Source of the DNA: SHZI01 sp964371995
Lineage (GTDB): Bacteria; Pseudomonadota; Gammaproteobacteria; Steroidobacterales; GCA-2729495
Direction: 5' to 3'
Length of the DNA: 42,085 nt
Assembly: GCA_964371995.1 (NCBI GenBank)
Contig: CAYJPG010000011.1
Location: 1 to 42,085, forward strand
Shown here: positions 32,366 through 40,951 of the stretch, in pieces
How positions within the stretch are numbered: position 1 is the stretch's first letter
Layout of the letters: each line of letters opens with the position of its first letter
Made by a program: the position numbers and the translations under genes
The notes under the pieces: generated by a model
What the model saw: only the letters and a program-made list of their open reading frames with translations
The model's database searches: none
Told to the model about the DNA's origin: nothing

Positions 32366-33265
32366 CTATTTGGCCGCCTGATTCCGCGGTGCGCCGCGCA
32401 GAAAACTGACAATTCCAGCGCGCTGTAGCTGAAACTCGGTAGGGAACCAGAACCTCTGCCCGGAACGGATCCAGTTGGCCAGAAACCAGTCTGGTACCCC
32501 CTGCTGCTGAAAGTACCCGAGTTCCGCCGCATAGAGACCGGATACCGGACCGGTCGACAGGGGTTCCCAATTGCGCGGCAGGTGAAAGCCCATCCGGGCG
32601 CCGCGCTTGAGGTAGCGGAAGCGGCCGCCGATGAAGGCCGAGACGCAGGCGCTGGAACATTCGCGGCTGCTGTAGGTATCGAGTCCGTGCGCGATGATGA
32701 GTTCACGCAGGCGCACACCTTCTGACAGCGCACCTCCGCCGCTGTTCAGGCGGATACGCCGCACATCCGGATTGCTGGCCAGCAATCCGGCAACCGCCTT
32801 GCTTACGCCAAAACCCAGCCCGCCGTTCACCTCTATTTCGCGGGCACCTGGCAGCAAGACCACCTGGTATTCATAGGGGCCAAGCGCCCAGGCAACGCGA
32901 GCGGCCAGGACCTGTTCGGCGCCGGCGACCAGTCCGCGTGTCGCGATCAACAGCGTGAACAGTACTGCTGCAACCTGGGTGAGGCGTGCCGTGAAAACCC
33001 TGTCGGTGGCGCGCAGGGTCCGGTCGGTTGCCTGCCAGAGCCCGACCATCTGCCAGAGCGGGATCAGTGCGGTCTGCAGGATTACGAGGCCGAGTATTGC
33101 GGTATAGCTGGCAGCGGAGTCGCCGCTGCTGATGCCGCTCGTGTGTGCGATCCACGGAATCAGCCAGAACAGCAGCAGCGTGAGCGCCACGCAATTTATC
33201 CACCAGCTGATGCTGAGGCGCAATTCACCGCGCCAGTGGCGGGCGATCCAGGACAACAGGAGCAT
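32366..33265 (-). CDS. Membrane-anchored ClpP/crotonase-fold protein (COG3904-like)
   Basis: A 299-residue protein. Three hydrophobic helices lie in the first 115 residues (about 22-42, 53-75, 95-112), followed by a soluble domain, probably periplasmic, that resembles a ClpP-like serine hydrolase. It shows IRLNSGGGALSEG (oxyanion-type NSGGG, residues 174-178), RECSSACVSAF with candidate nucleophile Ser in the 202-207 segment, and a possible His at H228 (GARMGFH). ATG 33265 is chosen because GAGG lies 9 bases upstream; the frame is open further back into the MFS gene. It begins 14 bases after that MFS gene and is probably in its operon. Role unknown; a membrane or secreted-protein protease is plausible. 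Confidence 0.72.
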   Translation of the reverse strand: MLLLSWIARHWRGELRLSISWWINCVALTLLLFWLIPWIAHTSGISSGDSAASYTAILGLVILQTALIPLWQMVGLWQATDRTLRATDRVFTARLTQVAAVLFTLLIATRGLVAGAEQVLAARVAWALGPYEYQVVLLPGAREIEVNGGLGFGVSKAVAGLLASNPDVRRIRLNSGGGALSEGVRLRELIIAHGLDTYSSRECSSACVSAFIGGRFRYLKRGARMGFHLPRNWEPLSTGPVSGLYAAELGYFQQQGVPDWFLANWIRSGQRFWFPTEFQLQRAGIVSFLRGAPRNQAAK

Positions 33266-33278
33266 CCCCTGTATCCTC

Positions 33279-34643
33279 TTAGTGTCCGAAGCCGGTCGGC
33301 TCCAGGGACTTTGCTTCACCGGGGTCGAAGCGTACCGGTCGTCCATCCCGGTTCCAGACCACGAAGGCACCGATACCGATAAGCAGATTGGCCACGCCGG
33401 TAAGGATGATTGGACCGGAGATCATCCAGTGATCGAACAGGTAACCGCCGGCCAGGCTGGTGAGGAGAATGCCGGCAGCACCGCACAGGCCCGCAAAGCC
33501 GATCACCGACCCGCGGACATCGATGGGCGTTTCCTGGCCGAGCAAGGCGGTGACGGTGAGTATCACGCCCATCTGTCCGATGCCGACCAGCGCACAGGCC
33601 ATATAGCCCAGCGGTGTAAATGGCTGCGTTTGCATGCCGAGCAGCGTGTAGCCCAGTCCTGCAACAAGCAAGGCAACCATCACACTGGTCAGGCGGTGAA
33701 AGCGGTCGATGGAGATGCCGATGAACGGCGCAGAGAGCAGCGATGAGCCCTGGATGATGGCCAGCATGATGCCGGCACTTTTCAGCGCTTCCGCACCGCT
33801 CATGCCTTCGTCGCGGCCAAGCTGTTGCAGCCACAGGGAGACGAAGGTGACCACCAGTGTCAGGTCAGCGCGGCCTACGCCGGAGCCCGCGTAACAGATG
33901 ATCAGGCGCGGATTCAGCCGGCCCTCGCGCAGCCCGATCTGCAGGGTTTTGATCAGGCCCACCTTGCTGCGCTTGCCGGTAGGTGTGCCGCCTTTCAGGC
34001 CCAGCTGCATGATGATGGCAGTGACAACGCAGATCGCGGCCACGGTGAGCAGCATGTAGCGCCCCGCATCTGCACCGTCGAAGCCATTGTCCTTGAGCAC
34101 GGCCGGTATCTTCGAGCCGAGCAGGATGGCGAGCCCGACGCCGAGTCCGTTTAGCAGGCCGGTTGCGCCCGACAGCTTGCCGCGCGAAGTTTCCGCCGGG
34201 TAATCGGCGGCAGTAACGGCAATCATCGCGCCGACAGCGGTAACGCCGATCGCGTAGACGAAGCGATACATGTACAGGTCCTGTTCACTGGTCGCGAACC
34301 CGTAGAGGCCGAAGCCGATGCCCGCGATGAACGCGCCCGTCGCATAGATTGGCCTCCGGCCGAAGCGGTCCGACAGGCCGCTGACAAAGCCGATCAGGCA
34401 GAGGGCGACGATCTCCTGCATCGTGGACAGGAATCCGGTCAGCCGGCCCTGCTCCTCCAGCGGGATACCGACGATCTCGTTCAGCACATAAGGCTGCGTG
34501 AAGCTGAGAAAGCTCACGATCGGCATGACGATGAAACTGACGTACAGATAGGTGGATGCATTCAGGCCGGTGATGCCCCGTGCAAATTCGATGGGGCCGA
34601 GGCGGAATTTTCCAGCAGATGCGGGCGGGGGCGGCTGGCTCAA
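33279..34643 (-). CDS. MFS transporter
   Basis: A 454-residue inner-membrane protein with about 12 helices and the MFS loop motif GLSDRFGRRPIY. The start seems to be TTG at 34643, with AAAGGA eight bases upstream; no ATG occurs before the first helix. A Pro-rich N-terminal tail precedes the membrane part. It is transcribed away from the putrescine operon, whose first gene starts 210 bases away. It may import a polyamine or related amine for that pathway, but position is the only evidence. It is followed by the ClpP-like gene. Confidence 0.87.
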   Translation of the reverse strand: MSQPPPPASAGKFRLGPIEFARGITGLNASTYLYVSFIVMPIVSFLSFTQPYVLNEIVGIPLEEQGRLTGFLSTMQEIVALCLIGFVSGLSDRFGRRPIYATGAFIAGIGFGLYGFATSEQDLYMYRFVYAIGVTAVGAMIAVTAADYPAETSRGKLSGATGLLNGLGVGLAILLGSKIPAVLKDNGFDGADAGRYMLLTVAAICVVTAIIMQLGLKGGTPTGKRSKVGLIKTLQIGLREGRLNPRLIICYAGSGVGRADLTLVVTFVSLWLQQLGRDEGMSGAEALKSAGIMLAIIQGSSLLSAPFIGISIDRFHRLTSVMVALLVAGLGYTLLGMQTQPFTPLGYMACALVGIGQMGVILTVTALLGQETPIDVRGSVIGFAGLCGAAGILLTSLAGGYLFDHWMISGPIILTGVANLLIGIGAFVVWNRDGRPVRFDPGEAKSLEPTGFGH

Positions 34644-34852
34644 ACTGAAATCCTTTCACATTGCCTGCACGGCCTGGCCCGGTGCCGCCGTGCTCTTGTT
34701 GTGCATCTGCCCACCCGGGGGGTATGCAGCTGCGCACTCTGGCCGGGCCGGCGTTTCCAGTCAACCTGGGGCCCCGATTACAACGGTTTCTGTGCAGCAA
34801 TCGGCAGGCTGCCTCTGGCGGCCGGTCGATTGCTCTGGCACCGTAGCCTTGC

Positions 34853-35602
34853 ATGCGCCGTACCCAGCCCATCATTGGCGTAATCTCGGACCGTCGCACC
34901 CTCGGGCACCATGCCTTCCAGGTGCAGGGGGAGAAGTATCTGCGCGCTGTCGTAACTGGCTCGGGCGGGTTGCCGCTGGGCATACCCTGTCTTGGTGCCG
35001 GTTTCGATTCGACTGGCGTTCTGGATGTGCTCGACGGACTGCTGCTGACCGGTTCGCTGTCGAATGTGGAACCCCGTCACTATGGCGGTGCAGCGAGTAG
35101 CGCAGCGACGATGCATGATGCGGAGCGTGACCTGCTCGCCTTCGCTTTGATTCCCGCCGCGATCCGCGCCGGGCTCCCGCTGCTGGCCATTTGCCGCGGC
35201 TTCCAGGAACTGAACGTGGCCTTTGGCGGCAGCCTGCATCAGGCGGTACACGCGCTGCCCGGCCTCGGCAGGCACCGCGAGGACAAGGCTGAACCGGTGG
35301 AGGTCCAGTATGCACCGGCCCATGAAGTGCGATTTACAGCCGGCGGGTTGCTGGCGCAGATTACCGCGCGCGATTCGGCTCGGGTGAACTCGCTGCATGG
35401 CCAGGGTATAGACCAGCTTGGTGACGGACTGTTGATCGATGCGGTGGCGCCGGATGGCCTGATCGAGGCCATCGTCGTTGCTGATGCACCGGGATTTGCG
35501 CTGGGTGTGCAGTGGCACCCCGAGTGGCGTGTACAGGAAAGTGAAGTGTCGATGGCAATTTTTCAGGCGTTTGGCGACGCCTGTCGGAGTTATCGGTCAT
35601 GA
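34853..35602 (+). CDS. puuD: Gamma-glutamyl-gamma-aminobutyrate hydrolase (PuuD, class I glutamine amidotransferase fold)
   Basis: A 249-residue cytoplasmic hydrolase that releases GABA and glutamate from gamma-glutamyl-GABA, the last step of the gamma-glutamylated putrescine route. The catalytic Cys is in LAICRGFQELNVAFGGSLHQ, and the His/Glu pair is in VQWHPEW near the C-terminus. DGLLLTGSLSNVEPRHYG near residue 60 is also typical of the family. It is the first gene of a plus-strand operon whose stop and start codons overlap; its TGA overlaps the puuA ATG. Confidence 0.9.
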   Translation: MRRTQPIIGVISDRRTLGHHAFQVQGEKYLRAVVTGSGGLPLGIPCLGAGFDSTGVLDVLDGLLLTGSLSNVEPRHYGGAASSAATMHDAERDLLAFALIPAAIRAGLPLLAICRGFQELNVAFGGSLHQAVHALPGLGRHREDKAEPVEVQYAPAHEVRFTAGGLLAQITARDSARVNSLHGQGIDQLGDGLLIDAVAPDGLIEAIVVADAPGFALGVQWHPEWRVQESEVSMAIFQAFGDACRSYRS

Positions 35603-36972
35603 GTACAGGCAAGGGCGAAAGCATGGGTGAAGACCAGCTGCGGCAGTGGCTGATCGATCACAAGATCGATGAAGTCGAGGCGGTGGTACCTGATATGGCG
35701 GGCGTGGCGCGCGGCAAGTATATGCCGGCCCGGAAGTTTACCGAGCAGGGCGGGATGCGTCTGCCCGAGTCAGTGTTCATCCAGTCAGTGACCGGCGAAT
35801 ACATCGACGATTATCTTGAAGAGAATGTCGTCGATCCGGTCGATCGCGACATGATCACGAAACCCGATCTGGACACGCTGCGTCTGGTGCCCTGGGGGGA
35901 TGAGCCGACCTGCTGCGTTATTCACGATTGCTACACTCAGGAAAAAGAGCCGATCGACATCGCGCCGCGCCAGGTGCTCCGGCGCATCGTGCAGATGTTT
36001 CATGCGCAGCGACTGGTGCCCGTTGTCGCTCCGGAGATCGAGTTTTATCTGGTCAAGCGCAACACCGACCCGGACTATCCGCTCGAGCCGCCCGTCGGCC
36101 GCTCCGGACGCAAGGAAACCGTGCGTCAGCCATACAGCATGGACGCGGTAGATGAGTTCGAGCCCTTCATACAGGACATCTACGACTATTGTGAAGTGCA
36201 GCGCCTGCATGTGGACAACCTGGCACACGAGACGGGTACTGCACAGCTGGAAATTAACTTCCAGCATGGTGACCCGGTCGAGCTTTCCGACCAGATGTTC
36301 CTGTTCAAGCGCACCGTGCGCGAGACGGCGATGCGTCACGATATCTATGCCACCTTCATGGCCAAGCCAATGGAGCATGAGCCCGGCAGTTCGATGCACT
36401 GGCATATCAGTCTGCGGCGAGCTGCCGACGGCTCCAATGCGTTTTCGAATCCGGATGGTTCCGAGAGCGAGCTGTTCCGGCAGTTCATCGGCGGCATCCA
36501 GAAGTATGGACCGGAGACCACACTGCTTTGCGCACCCTATGTCAATTCCTACCGGCGCTTCACGCGCCATCTTTCGGCGCCGATCAATCTGCAGTGGGGT
36601 TACGATAACCGCACGGTGGGTCTGCGCGTACCACACTCGGACCCGGATAACCGGCGCGTCGAAAATCGCCTGGCTGGCGCCGCGGTAAACCCCTACCTTG
36701 CTATTGCCGCGTCGCTGGCCTGCGGTCTGCTCGGCCTTGAGGAACGTCTGCAGCCGGGTGAACCAGAGACGGGGAGCGCCTACAAGAGGCCGTTTGCACT
36801 ACCGGGCAGCTTGTCCGATGCGTTGCGACGTCTCGAGAACAGTGAGCGCTTGCGGCCGCTGCTCGGCGACCGCTTCATCAAGATCTATACCGCCATGAAA
36901 CGGCAGGAGTATCAGGCCTTCTTCGAGGTGATCAGCCCGTGGGAACGCGAATACCTGCTGCTCAACGTATGA
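35599..36972 (+). CDS. puuA: Glutamine synthetase-family gamma-glutamylputrescine synthetase (PuuA)
   Basis: A 457-residue ATP-dependent ligase that joins glutamate to putrescine. Glutamine-synthetase signatures are present: the VVAPEIEFYL metal-site segment, HETGTAQLEINF, GSSMHWHISL and NLQWGYDNRTVGLRVPHSD. The length and the short beta-grasp N-terminus match PuuA rather than GlnA, and there is no adenylylation-site region of GlnA type. ATG 35599 overlaps the puuD stop (ATGA); an alternative ATG at 35623 would shorten it by eight residues. The operon context with puuD, an aminotransferase and puuB supports the role. Confidence 0.88.
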   Translation: MSTGKGESMGEDQLRQWLIDHKIDEVEAVVPDMAGVARGKYMPARKFTEQGGMRLPESVFIQSVTGEYIDDYLEENVVDPVDRDMITKPDLDTLRLVPWGDEPTCCVIHDCYTQEKEPIDIAPRQVLRRIVQMFHAQRLVPVVAPEIEFYLVKRNTDPDYPLEPPVGRSGRKETVRQPYSMDAVDEFEPFIQDIYDYCEVQRLHVDNLAHETGTAQLEINFQHGDPVELSDQMFLFKRTVRETAMRHDIYATFMAKPMEHEPGSSMHWHISLRRAADGSNAFSNPDGSESELFRQFIGGIQKYGPETTLLCAPYVNSYRRFTRHLSAPINLQWGYDNRTVGLRVPHSDPDNRRVENRLAGAAVNPYLAIAASLACGLLGLEERLQPGEPETGSAYKRPFALPGSLSDALRRLENSERLRPLLGDRFIKIYTAMKRQEYQAFFEVISPWEREYLLLNV

Positions 36973-38345
36973 CTACGGAAGATATTCAGCGATGGCAGCA
37001 ACTCGACCGCGAGCACTTCCTGCATCCGTTCACCGATCACCGCGAACTGGCGGCACGCGGCACGCGGGTCATTACCCGGGCTGAAGGCGCTTATCTGTGG
37101 GACGCCAGCGGTCACCGGCTGCTGGACGCGATGTCCGGTCTCTGGTGCGTCAATCTCGGTTACGGGCGGCAGGAACTGGTTGCAGCTGCCACGCATCAGC
37201 TGGAAACACTGCCCTACTACAATAGCTTCTTCCAGTGTACTCATCCGCCGGCAATCGAGCTGGCTGCTGATCTCTGCGCCATCGCCCCGCCGGGCTTCAA
37301 CCGTGTGTTCTTCACGAACTCCGGCTCGGAAGCCAACGACACCGTCATCCGGCTGGTACGTTATTACTGGTCGCTGCTCGGCAAGCCGGACAAGCAGGTG
37401 ATCATCGCCCGGCGCAATGCCTATCACGGCAGTACTGTAGGCGCGGCAAGCCTCTGCGGTATGCCGTGGATGCATGCGCAGGCCGGTCTGCCGATCCCCG
37501 GGATCGTACACATCGAGGAGCCTTACTGGTTCGGCCAGAATGACATCGAGGATCCCGAGGAGTTTGGCCGCCATGTGGCCGGACAGCTGGCTGCAACCAT
37601 CGAAAAAATCGGTGTCGACAAGGTAGCGGCGTTCATTGCCGAACCGGTGCAGGGCGCGGGTGGGGCAATCATTCCGCCGGCCAGTTACTGGCCTGAGATC
37701 CAGCGTATCTGCGACGAGTACGGGATACTGCTGGTCGCTGATGAAGTGATCACCGGTTTTGGTCGCCTCGGGCAGTGGTTCGGCAGCCAGCACTTTGGCA
37801 TCCGGCCTGACCTGATGTCCTTTGCCAAGGGCGTGACCTGCGGCTATCAGCCGCTGGGCGGCGTCATGGTCGGTGATCGCGTTGCGGAGATTCTGGTAGC
37901 GCAGGGCGGGGAGTTCTTCCATGGCTTCACGTACTCAGGTCATCCGGTTGCGTGTGCCGTCGCGCGTGCAACCCTGCGCGTGCTGCGTGAAGAGCGAATC
38001 ATCGAACATCTGGCGGCGAACCTGATTCCGGGATTCAGCAACCGCTGGCAGAAGCTCGGTACACATCCGCTGGTCGGCGAGGTGCGCTCGGTCGGGCTGA
38101 TCGGTGCGCTCGAGCTGGTAAGTAACAAGACCGTGCGGCAGAGGTTTCCGAGGGAACTGAAAGCCGGTGAGCGTTGCCGCGATTTCTCTATCGAACATGG
38201 GCTTGTGATGCGTGCCGTGGGTGACACCATGATCGTTGCGCCGCCCTTCATCCTGAGCAAGACCCAGCTTGATGAACTGGTGGACAAGGCCTGGCGGGCG
38301 CTGGACCTGACGCAGCAGGCGCTGGGTGCGGCAGTGGGCGCGTGA
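36969..38345 (+). CDS. spuC: Class III PLP-dependent aminotransferase (putrescine/polyamine:pyruvate type)
   Basis: A 458-residue pyridoxal-phosphate enzyme. Class III features are clear: FFTNSGSEANDTVIRL, NAYHGSTVGAASL, the LLVADEVITGFGRLGQWFGS region and SFAKGVTCGYQPLGG containing the PLP Lys. This is the omega-aminotransferase group that includes SpuC and YgjG-type polyamine aminotransferases. The ATG at 36969 overlaps the puuA stop (ATGA), and the stop overlaps the next GTG. In this operon it should convert putrescine or a gamma-glutamyl amine to an aldehyde, parallel to PuuB. The exact substrate is inferred. Confidence 0.85.
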   Translation: MTTEDIQRWQQLDREHFLHPFTDHRELAARGTRVITRAEGAYLWDASGHRLLDAMSGLWCVNLGYGRQELVAAATHQLETLPYYNSFFQCTHPPAIELAADLCAIAPPGFNRVFFTNSGSEANDTVIRLVRYYWSLLGKPDKQVIIARRNAYHGSTVGAASLCGMPWMHAQAGLPIPGIVHIEEPYWFGQNDIEDPEEFGRHVAGQLAATIEKIGVDKVAAFIAEPVQGAGGAIIPPASYWPEIQRICDEYGILLVADEVITGFGRLGQWFGSQHFGIRPDLMSFAKGVTCGYQPLGGVMVGDRVAEILVAQGGEFFHGFTYSGHPVACAVARATLRVLREERIIEHLAANLIPGFSNRWQKLGTHPLVGEVRSVGLIGALELVSNKTVRQRFPRELKAGERCRDFSIEHGLVMRAVGDTMIVAPPFILSKTQLDELVDKAWRALDLTQQALGAAVGA

Positions 38346-39625
38346 TTGCGGAGGCTCATCCCTCGTCATGGTATGTCGCGACTGCGCGCGGGCTGGTTGA
38401 ACATCAGTCACTGAACGGTACTGTGAGTGCGGATGTCTGCGTGGTTGGTGCCGGCTATACCGGCCTGTCAGCCGCTCTTCATCTGGCCGGGCGCGGTTAC
38501 TCGGTAGTCGTGCTCGAGGCGCAGCGTGTCGGCTGGGGCGCATCGGGTCGCAACGGCGGGCAGATCGGTACCGGTCAGCGTTGTGATGAAGCCTGGCTGG
38601 AAGCGCGTTTCGGCCGGGACACTGCCCGACACCTGTTCCGGCTTGCCGAAGAATCAAAGACGCTGGTCAATGCGCTCATCAGCGCGCATGAGATCGATTG
38701 TGAGCCCGGGGCCGGCCAGCTGCTCTGTGCGGCGAAACCGGGACACCTGGATGCGCTGAAGCGCCGCGCGGAGAAACTTGCCGTCGACTACGACTATCCG
38801 CACCAGCGCTGCATATCCAAGGCCGGGCTTGCCGACATGCTCGGCAGTTCCGCGTACTGCGGAGCCAGTCTCGATACGCAAGCGGCGCACCTCCATCCGC
38901 TGAACTACGCACTGGGGCTCGCCCGCGCCTGCTGTGAAGCCGGGGTAAAAATTTTCGAGAGGTCTGCAGTGAGCGGCTACAGCGGCAGTGGCCCGGTCAC
39001 GGTTAAAACGGCTGGTGGTGAAGTGCAGGCCCGGTTCATGGTGCTGGCCTGCAATGCGCACCTCGATGAACTGGAGCCGCGGCTGGCCGCGACGATCATG
39101 CCGATCAACAATTTTCTCGTGGCAACGGCACCGCTTGGTAAGGAGCGTTGCCGTGAGCTGATCCGCGACCCGGTTGTCGTTCACGACACGCGGTTTGTAC
39201 TGAACTACTTTCGCCTGTCTGCCGACGGTCGCCTGGTTTTTGGTGGCGGCGAGAGTTACAGGCGGCGCTTTCCCGTCGATATCAGCAGCTTTGTGCGCCC
39301 GCACATGCTGCGCATATTTCCACAGCTTGGTGATGTGAGGATCGATTACGCCTGGGGTGGGCGGCTCGCGATCACGATGAACCGCATGCCTCACTTCGGG
39401 CGTCTGGGACCGGATACCTACTTTGCCCAAGGCTACTCAGGGCACGGCGTGGCGATGGCCACGCTTGCCGGACAGCTGCTTGCAGAAGCGGTGGCAGGCT
39501 CGGTTGAACGTTTCGACGTATTCGCCCGGCTCGCGCCACCGCCGTTTCCGGGCGGCACGCTGCTGCGCTGGCCAAGCCTCGTGCTCGGCATGTTCTGGTA
39601 TGCCTTGCGCGACCGGCTGCCGTAG
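38342..39625 (+). CDS. puuB: FAD-dependent gamma-glutamylputrescine oxidase (PuuB)
   Basis: A 427-residue flavoprotein of the D-amino-acid oxidase family that oxidises gamma-glutamylputrescine to the aldehyde. The FAD motif is VVGAGYTGLSAALHLAGRG (about 32-50), followed by VVLEAQRVGWGASGRNGGQIGTG, a pattern typical of PuuB/OrdL oxidases. The C-terminal YFAQGYSGHGVAMATLAGQLLAEA completes the FAD site. The start is GTG at 38342 overlapping the aminotransferase stop (GTGA). It is the last gene of the operon and its stop lies in a hairpin. An aldehyde dehydrogenase (puuC) and regulator (puuR) are not seen in the window. Confidence 0.88.
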   Translation: MIAEAHPSSWYVATARGLVEHQSLNGTVSADVCVVGAGYTGLSAALHLAGRGYSVVVLEAQRVGWGASGRNGGQIGTGQRCDEAWLEARFGRDTARHLFRLAEESKTLVNALISAHEIDCEPGAGQLLCAAKPGHLDALKRRAEKLAVDYDYPHQRCISKAGLADMLGSSAYCGASLDTQAAHLHPLNYALGLARACCEAGVKIFERSAVSGYSGSGPVTVKTAGGEVQARFMVLACNAHLDELEPRLAATIMPINNFLVATAPLGKERCRELIRDPVVVHDTRFVLNYFRLSADGRLVFGGGESYRRRFPVDISSFVRPHMLRIFPQLGDVRIDYAWGGRLAITMNRMPHFGRLGPDTYFAQGYSGHGVAMATLAGQLLAEAVAGSVERFDVFARLAPPPFPGGTLLRWPSLVLGMFWYALRDRLP

Positions 39626-39650
39626 GAGCGCCTTCAGCCGCTCCTACGGC
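39619..39650. terminator. 12-bp perfect hairpin, REP-like, between convergent genes
   Basis: Arms 39619-39630 and 39639-39650 (GCCGTAGGAGCG and its complement) enclose an 8-base loop. It spans the puuB stop and lies just after the TPR gene stop on the other strand. The GTAGGAGCG..TTCAG..CGCTCCTAC layout resembles repetitive extragenic palindromes common in Pseudomonas and Xanthomonadales. It is a probable bidirectional terminator; only one copy was noticed here. Confidence 0.68.
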
Positions 39651-39654
39651 GAAC

Positions 39655-40887
39655 TCAGAGCTTCGATGCGTAGATCGTCCAGAGCCTGGCGATTGAGCTG
39701 AGTTCCTTGCCTTTGACCCGGCTGAAGGCCTTGCGCGCCTCGGCGCCGTTCTTCTTCGCTATCTGGCCGCGACCAATCAACATCCAGGCGTCGTCAGTAT
39801 CCGGCAAGCTGCTTTTTTTCAGTCCACGTGTTGCGGCCGCGATGGCCTTGTCCGGCTGGCCATAGCTCATGAACACTTCGGCCAGCTGGACGTCCGCCAG
39901 ACCCTGAGGTGAGGCGATGGTGGTTTGCTGCAGCTTCGCCAGGCCCTGCTCCTGTGCCTTCAGGCGCGCGCGCGCATCATGAACGATGCGCTGATTGCGG
40001 GCATCGTCAGCGCCCAGCACTTTCCTCGCGTAGCCGAGTTCCATGGCCTTGAGGGCTTCGCCGGGCAGACCGGCCTGAATCGAGACGATGGCCCATTCGG
40101 TGAACAGCCTGGGTTCGTCCATCAGGTCCAGTTCGCCCATCAGGCGGTACACGTTCAGAGCAACGCGGTCATCTCCCTGCGCCTGTTTGCGCAGCGCACT
40201 GGACAGGAGCTGCCAGTTTTCCTTGGTCGGATAGAGCGTGACCAGCGCGGTGGTGAGACGGCTGAGCGCGGCTGTGTCATTAAGGTTGCCGTAGGATTGC
40301 AGCAGGATGCGCAACCAGTTCTCGTCCGGGCGTTTCCCCGCAGCCTGGGCATTGCGCACGGCGACCTCGGTTGCGCTGATCGCTGCCTTGTCGTTGCCGC
40401 CAAGCTGATATGCCTGACCGAGCATCGCGTACATGTCCGGGTCCTTCGATCCGGTCGCCTTCAGCCAGCGCGTGGTGTATTCGATGGTCTTCTTCACATC
40501 TTTGGGGAAGCTGAGCTGCGCGATCTGCTTGATCCGGTCGTTGGTCTGCGCCGGTGTCAGCTGACCCGAATTCAGTGTGCGCTCATAGGCTGCTGCTGCC
40601 GCCGGATAATTTCTCAGCTGCAGGTAAACGTAGCCGTACATTTCGGCAATCTTGAGTTGCTCGATACTGCTTTTCCCGCTGACCGCATCCGCTTCCTTCA
40701 GTTTCGCCAGCGCCTCGTTATTCCTTTTTTGCTTGCTTGCAGTGAGTGCGTCCTGCAGCAATTTACCGACCTTGGGACCGACCTTGGCTTCTTCTGCCTG
40801 GGCCACTGAAGTAATCAGCAGGCTGCCGGAAAGGGCAATACCGGCGCTGGCTGCCAGGCAAAGGATCATCAGGAATTTCTTGAGCAT
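39655..40887 (-). CDS. Exported TPR-like repeat protein, paralog of the next gene
   Basis: A 410-residue protein with a signal peptide (hydrophobic stretch at about residues 4-28, ending A-Q-A). The mature part is helical, with pairs of helices like tetratricopeptide repeats: LLQDALTASKQKRNNEALAKLKEADAV at the start and VQLAEVFMSYGQPDKAIAAATRGL near the end. It shares the whole pattern with the partial gene at 40952-42085, including the final RLWxIYA. That suggests tandem duplication. Probably a periplasmic scaffold or adaptor; the partner is unknown. It is separated from the upstream paralog by about 64 bases and may be in one operon with it. Confidence 0.8.
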   Translation of the reverse strand: MLKKFLMILCLAASAGIALSGSLLITSVAQAEEAKVGPKVGKLLQDALTASKQKRNNEALAKLKEADAVSGKSSIEQLKIAEMYGYVYLQLRNYPAAAAAYERTLNSGQLTPAQTNDRIKQIAQLSFPKDVKKTIEYTTRWLKATGSKDPDMYAMLGQAYQLGGNDKAAISATEVAVRNAQAAGKRPDENWLRILLQSYGNLNDTAALSRLTTALVTLYPTKENWQLLSSALRKQAQGDDRVALNVYRLMGELDLMDEPRLFTEWAIVSIQAGLPGEALKAMELGYARKVLGADDARNQRIVHDARARLKAQEQGLAKLQQTTIASPQGLADVQLAEVFMSYGQPDKAIAAATRGLKKSSLPDTDDAWMLIGRGQIAKKNGAEARKAFSRVKGKELSSIARLWTIYASKL

Positions 40888-40951
40888 CGGGCACTGTCTC
40901 CAGATTCGGTGTTGTCAGCCAGCTTCAGTCGGCACTGGCGATTTGCAATAT

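Noticed and set aside
36912..37922. Minus-strand open frame across the aminotransferase gene
   Set aside because: Shadow of a strongly supported PLP enzyme gene.
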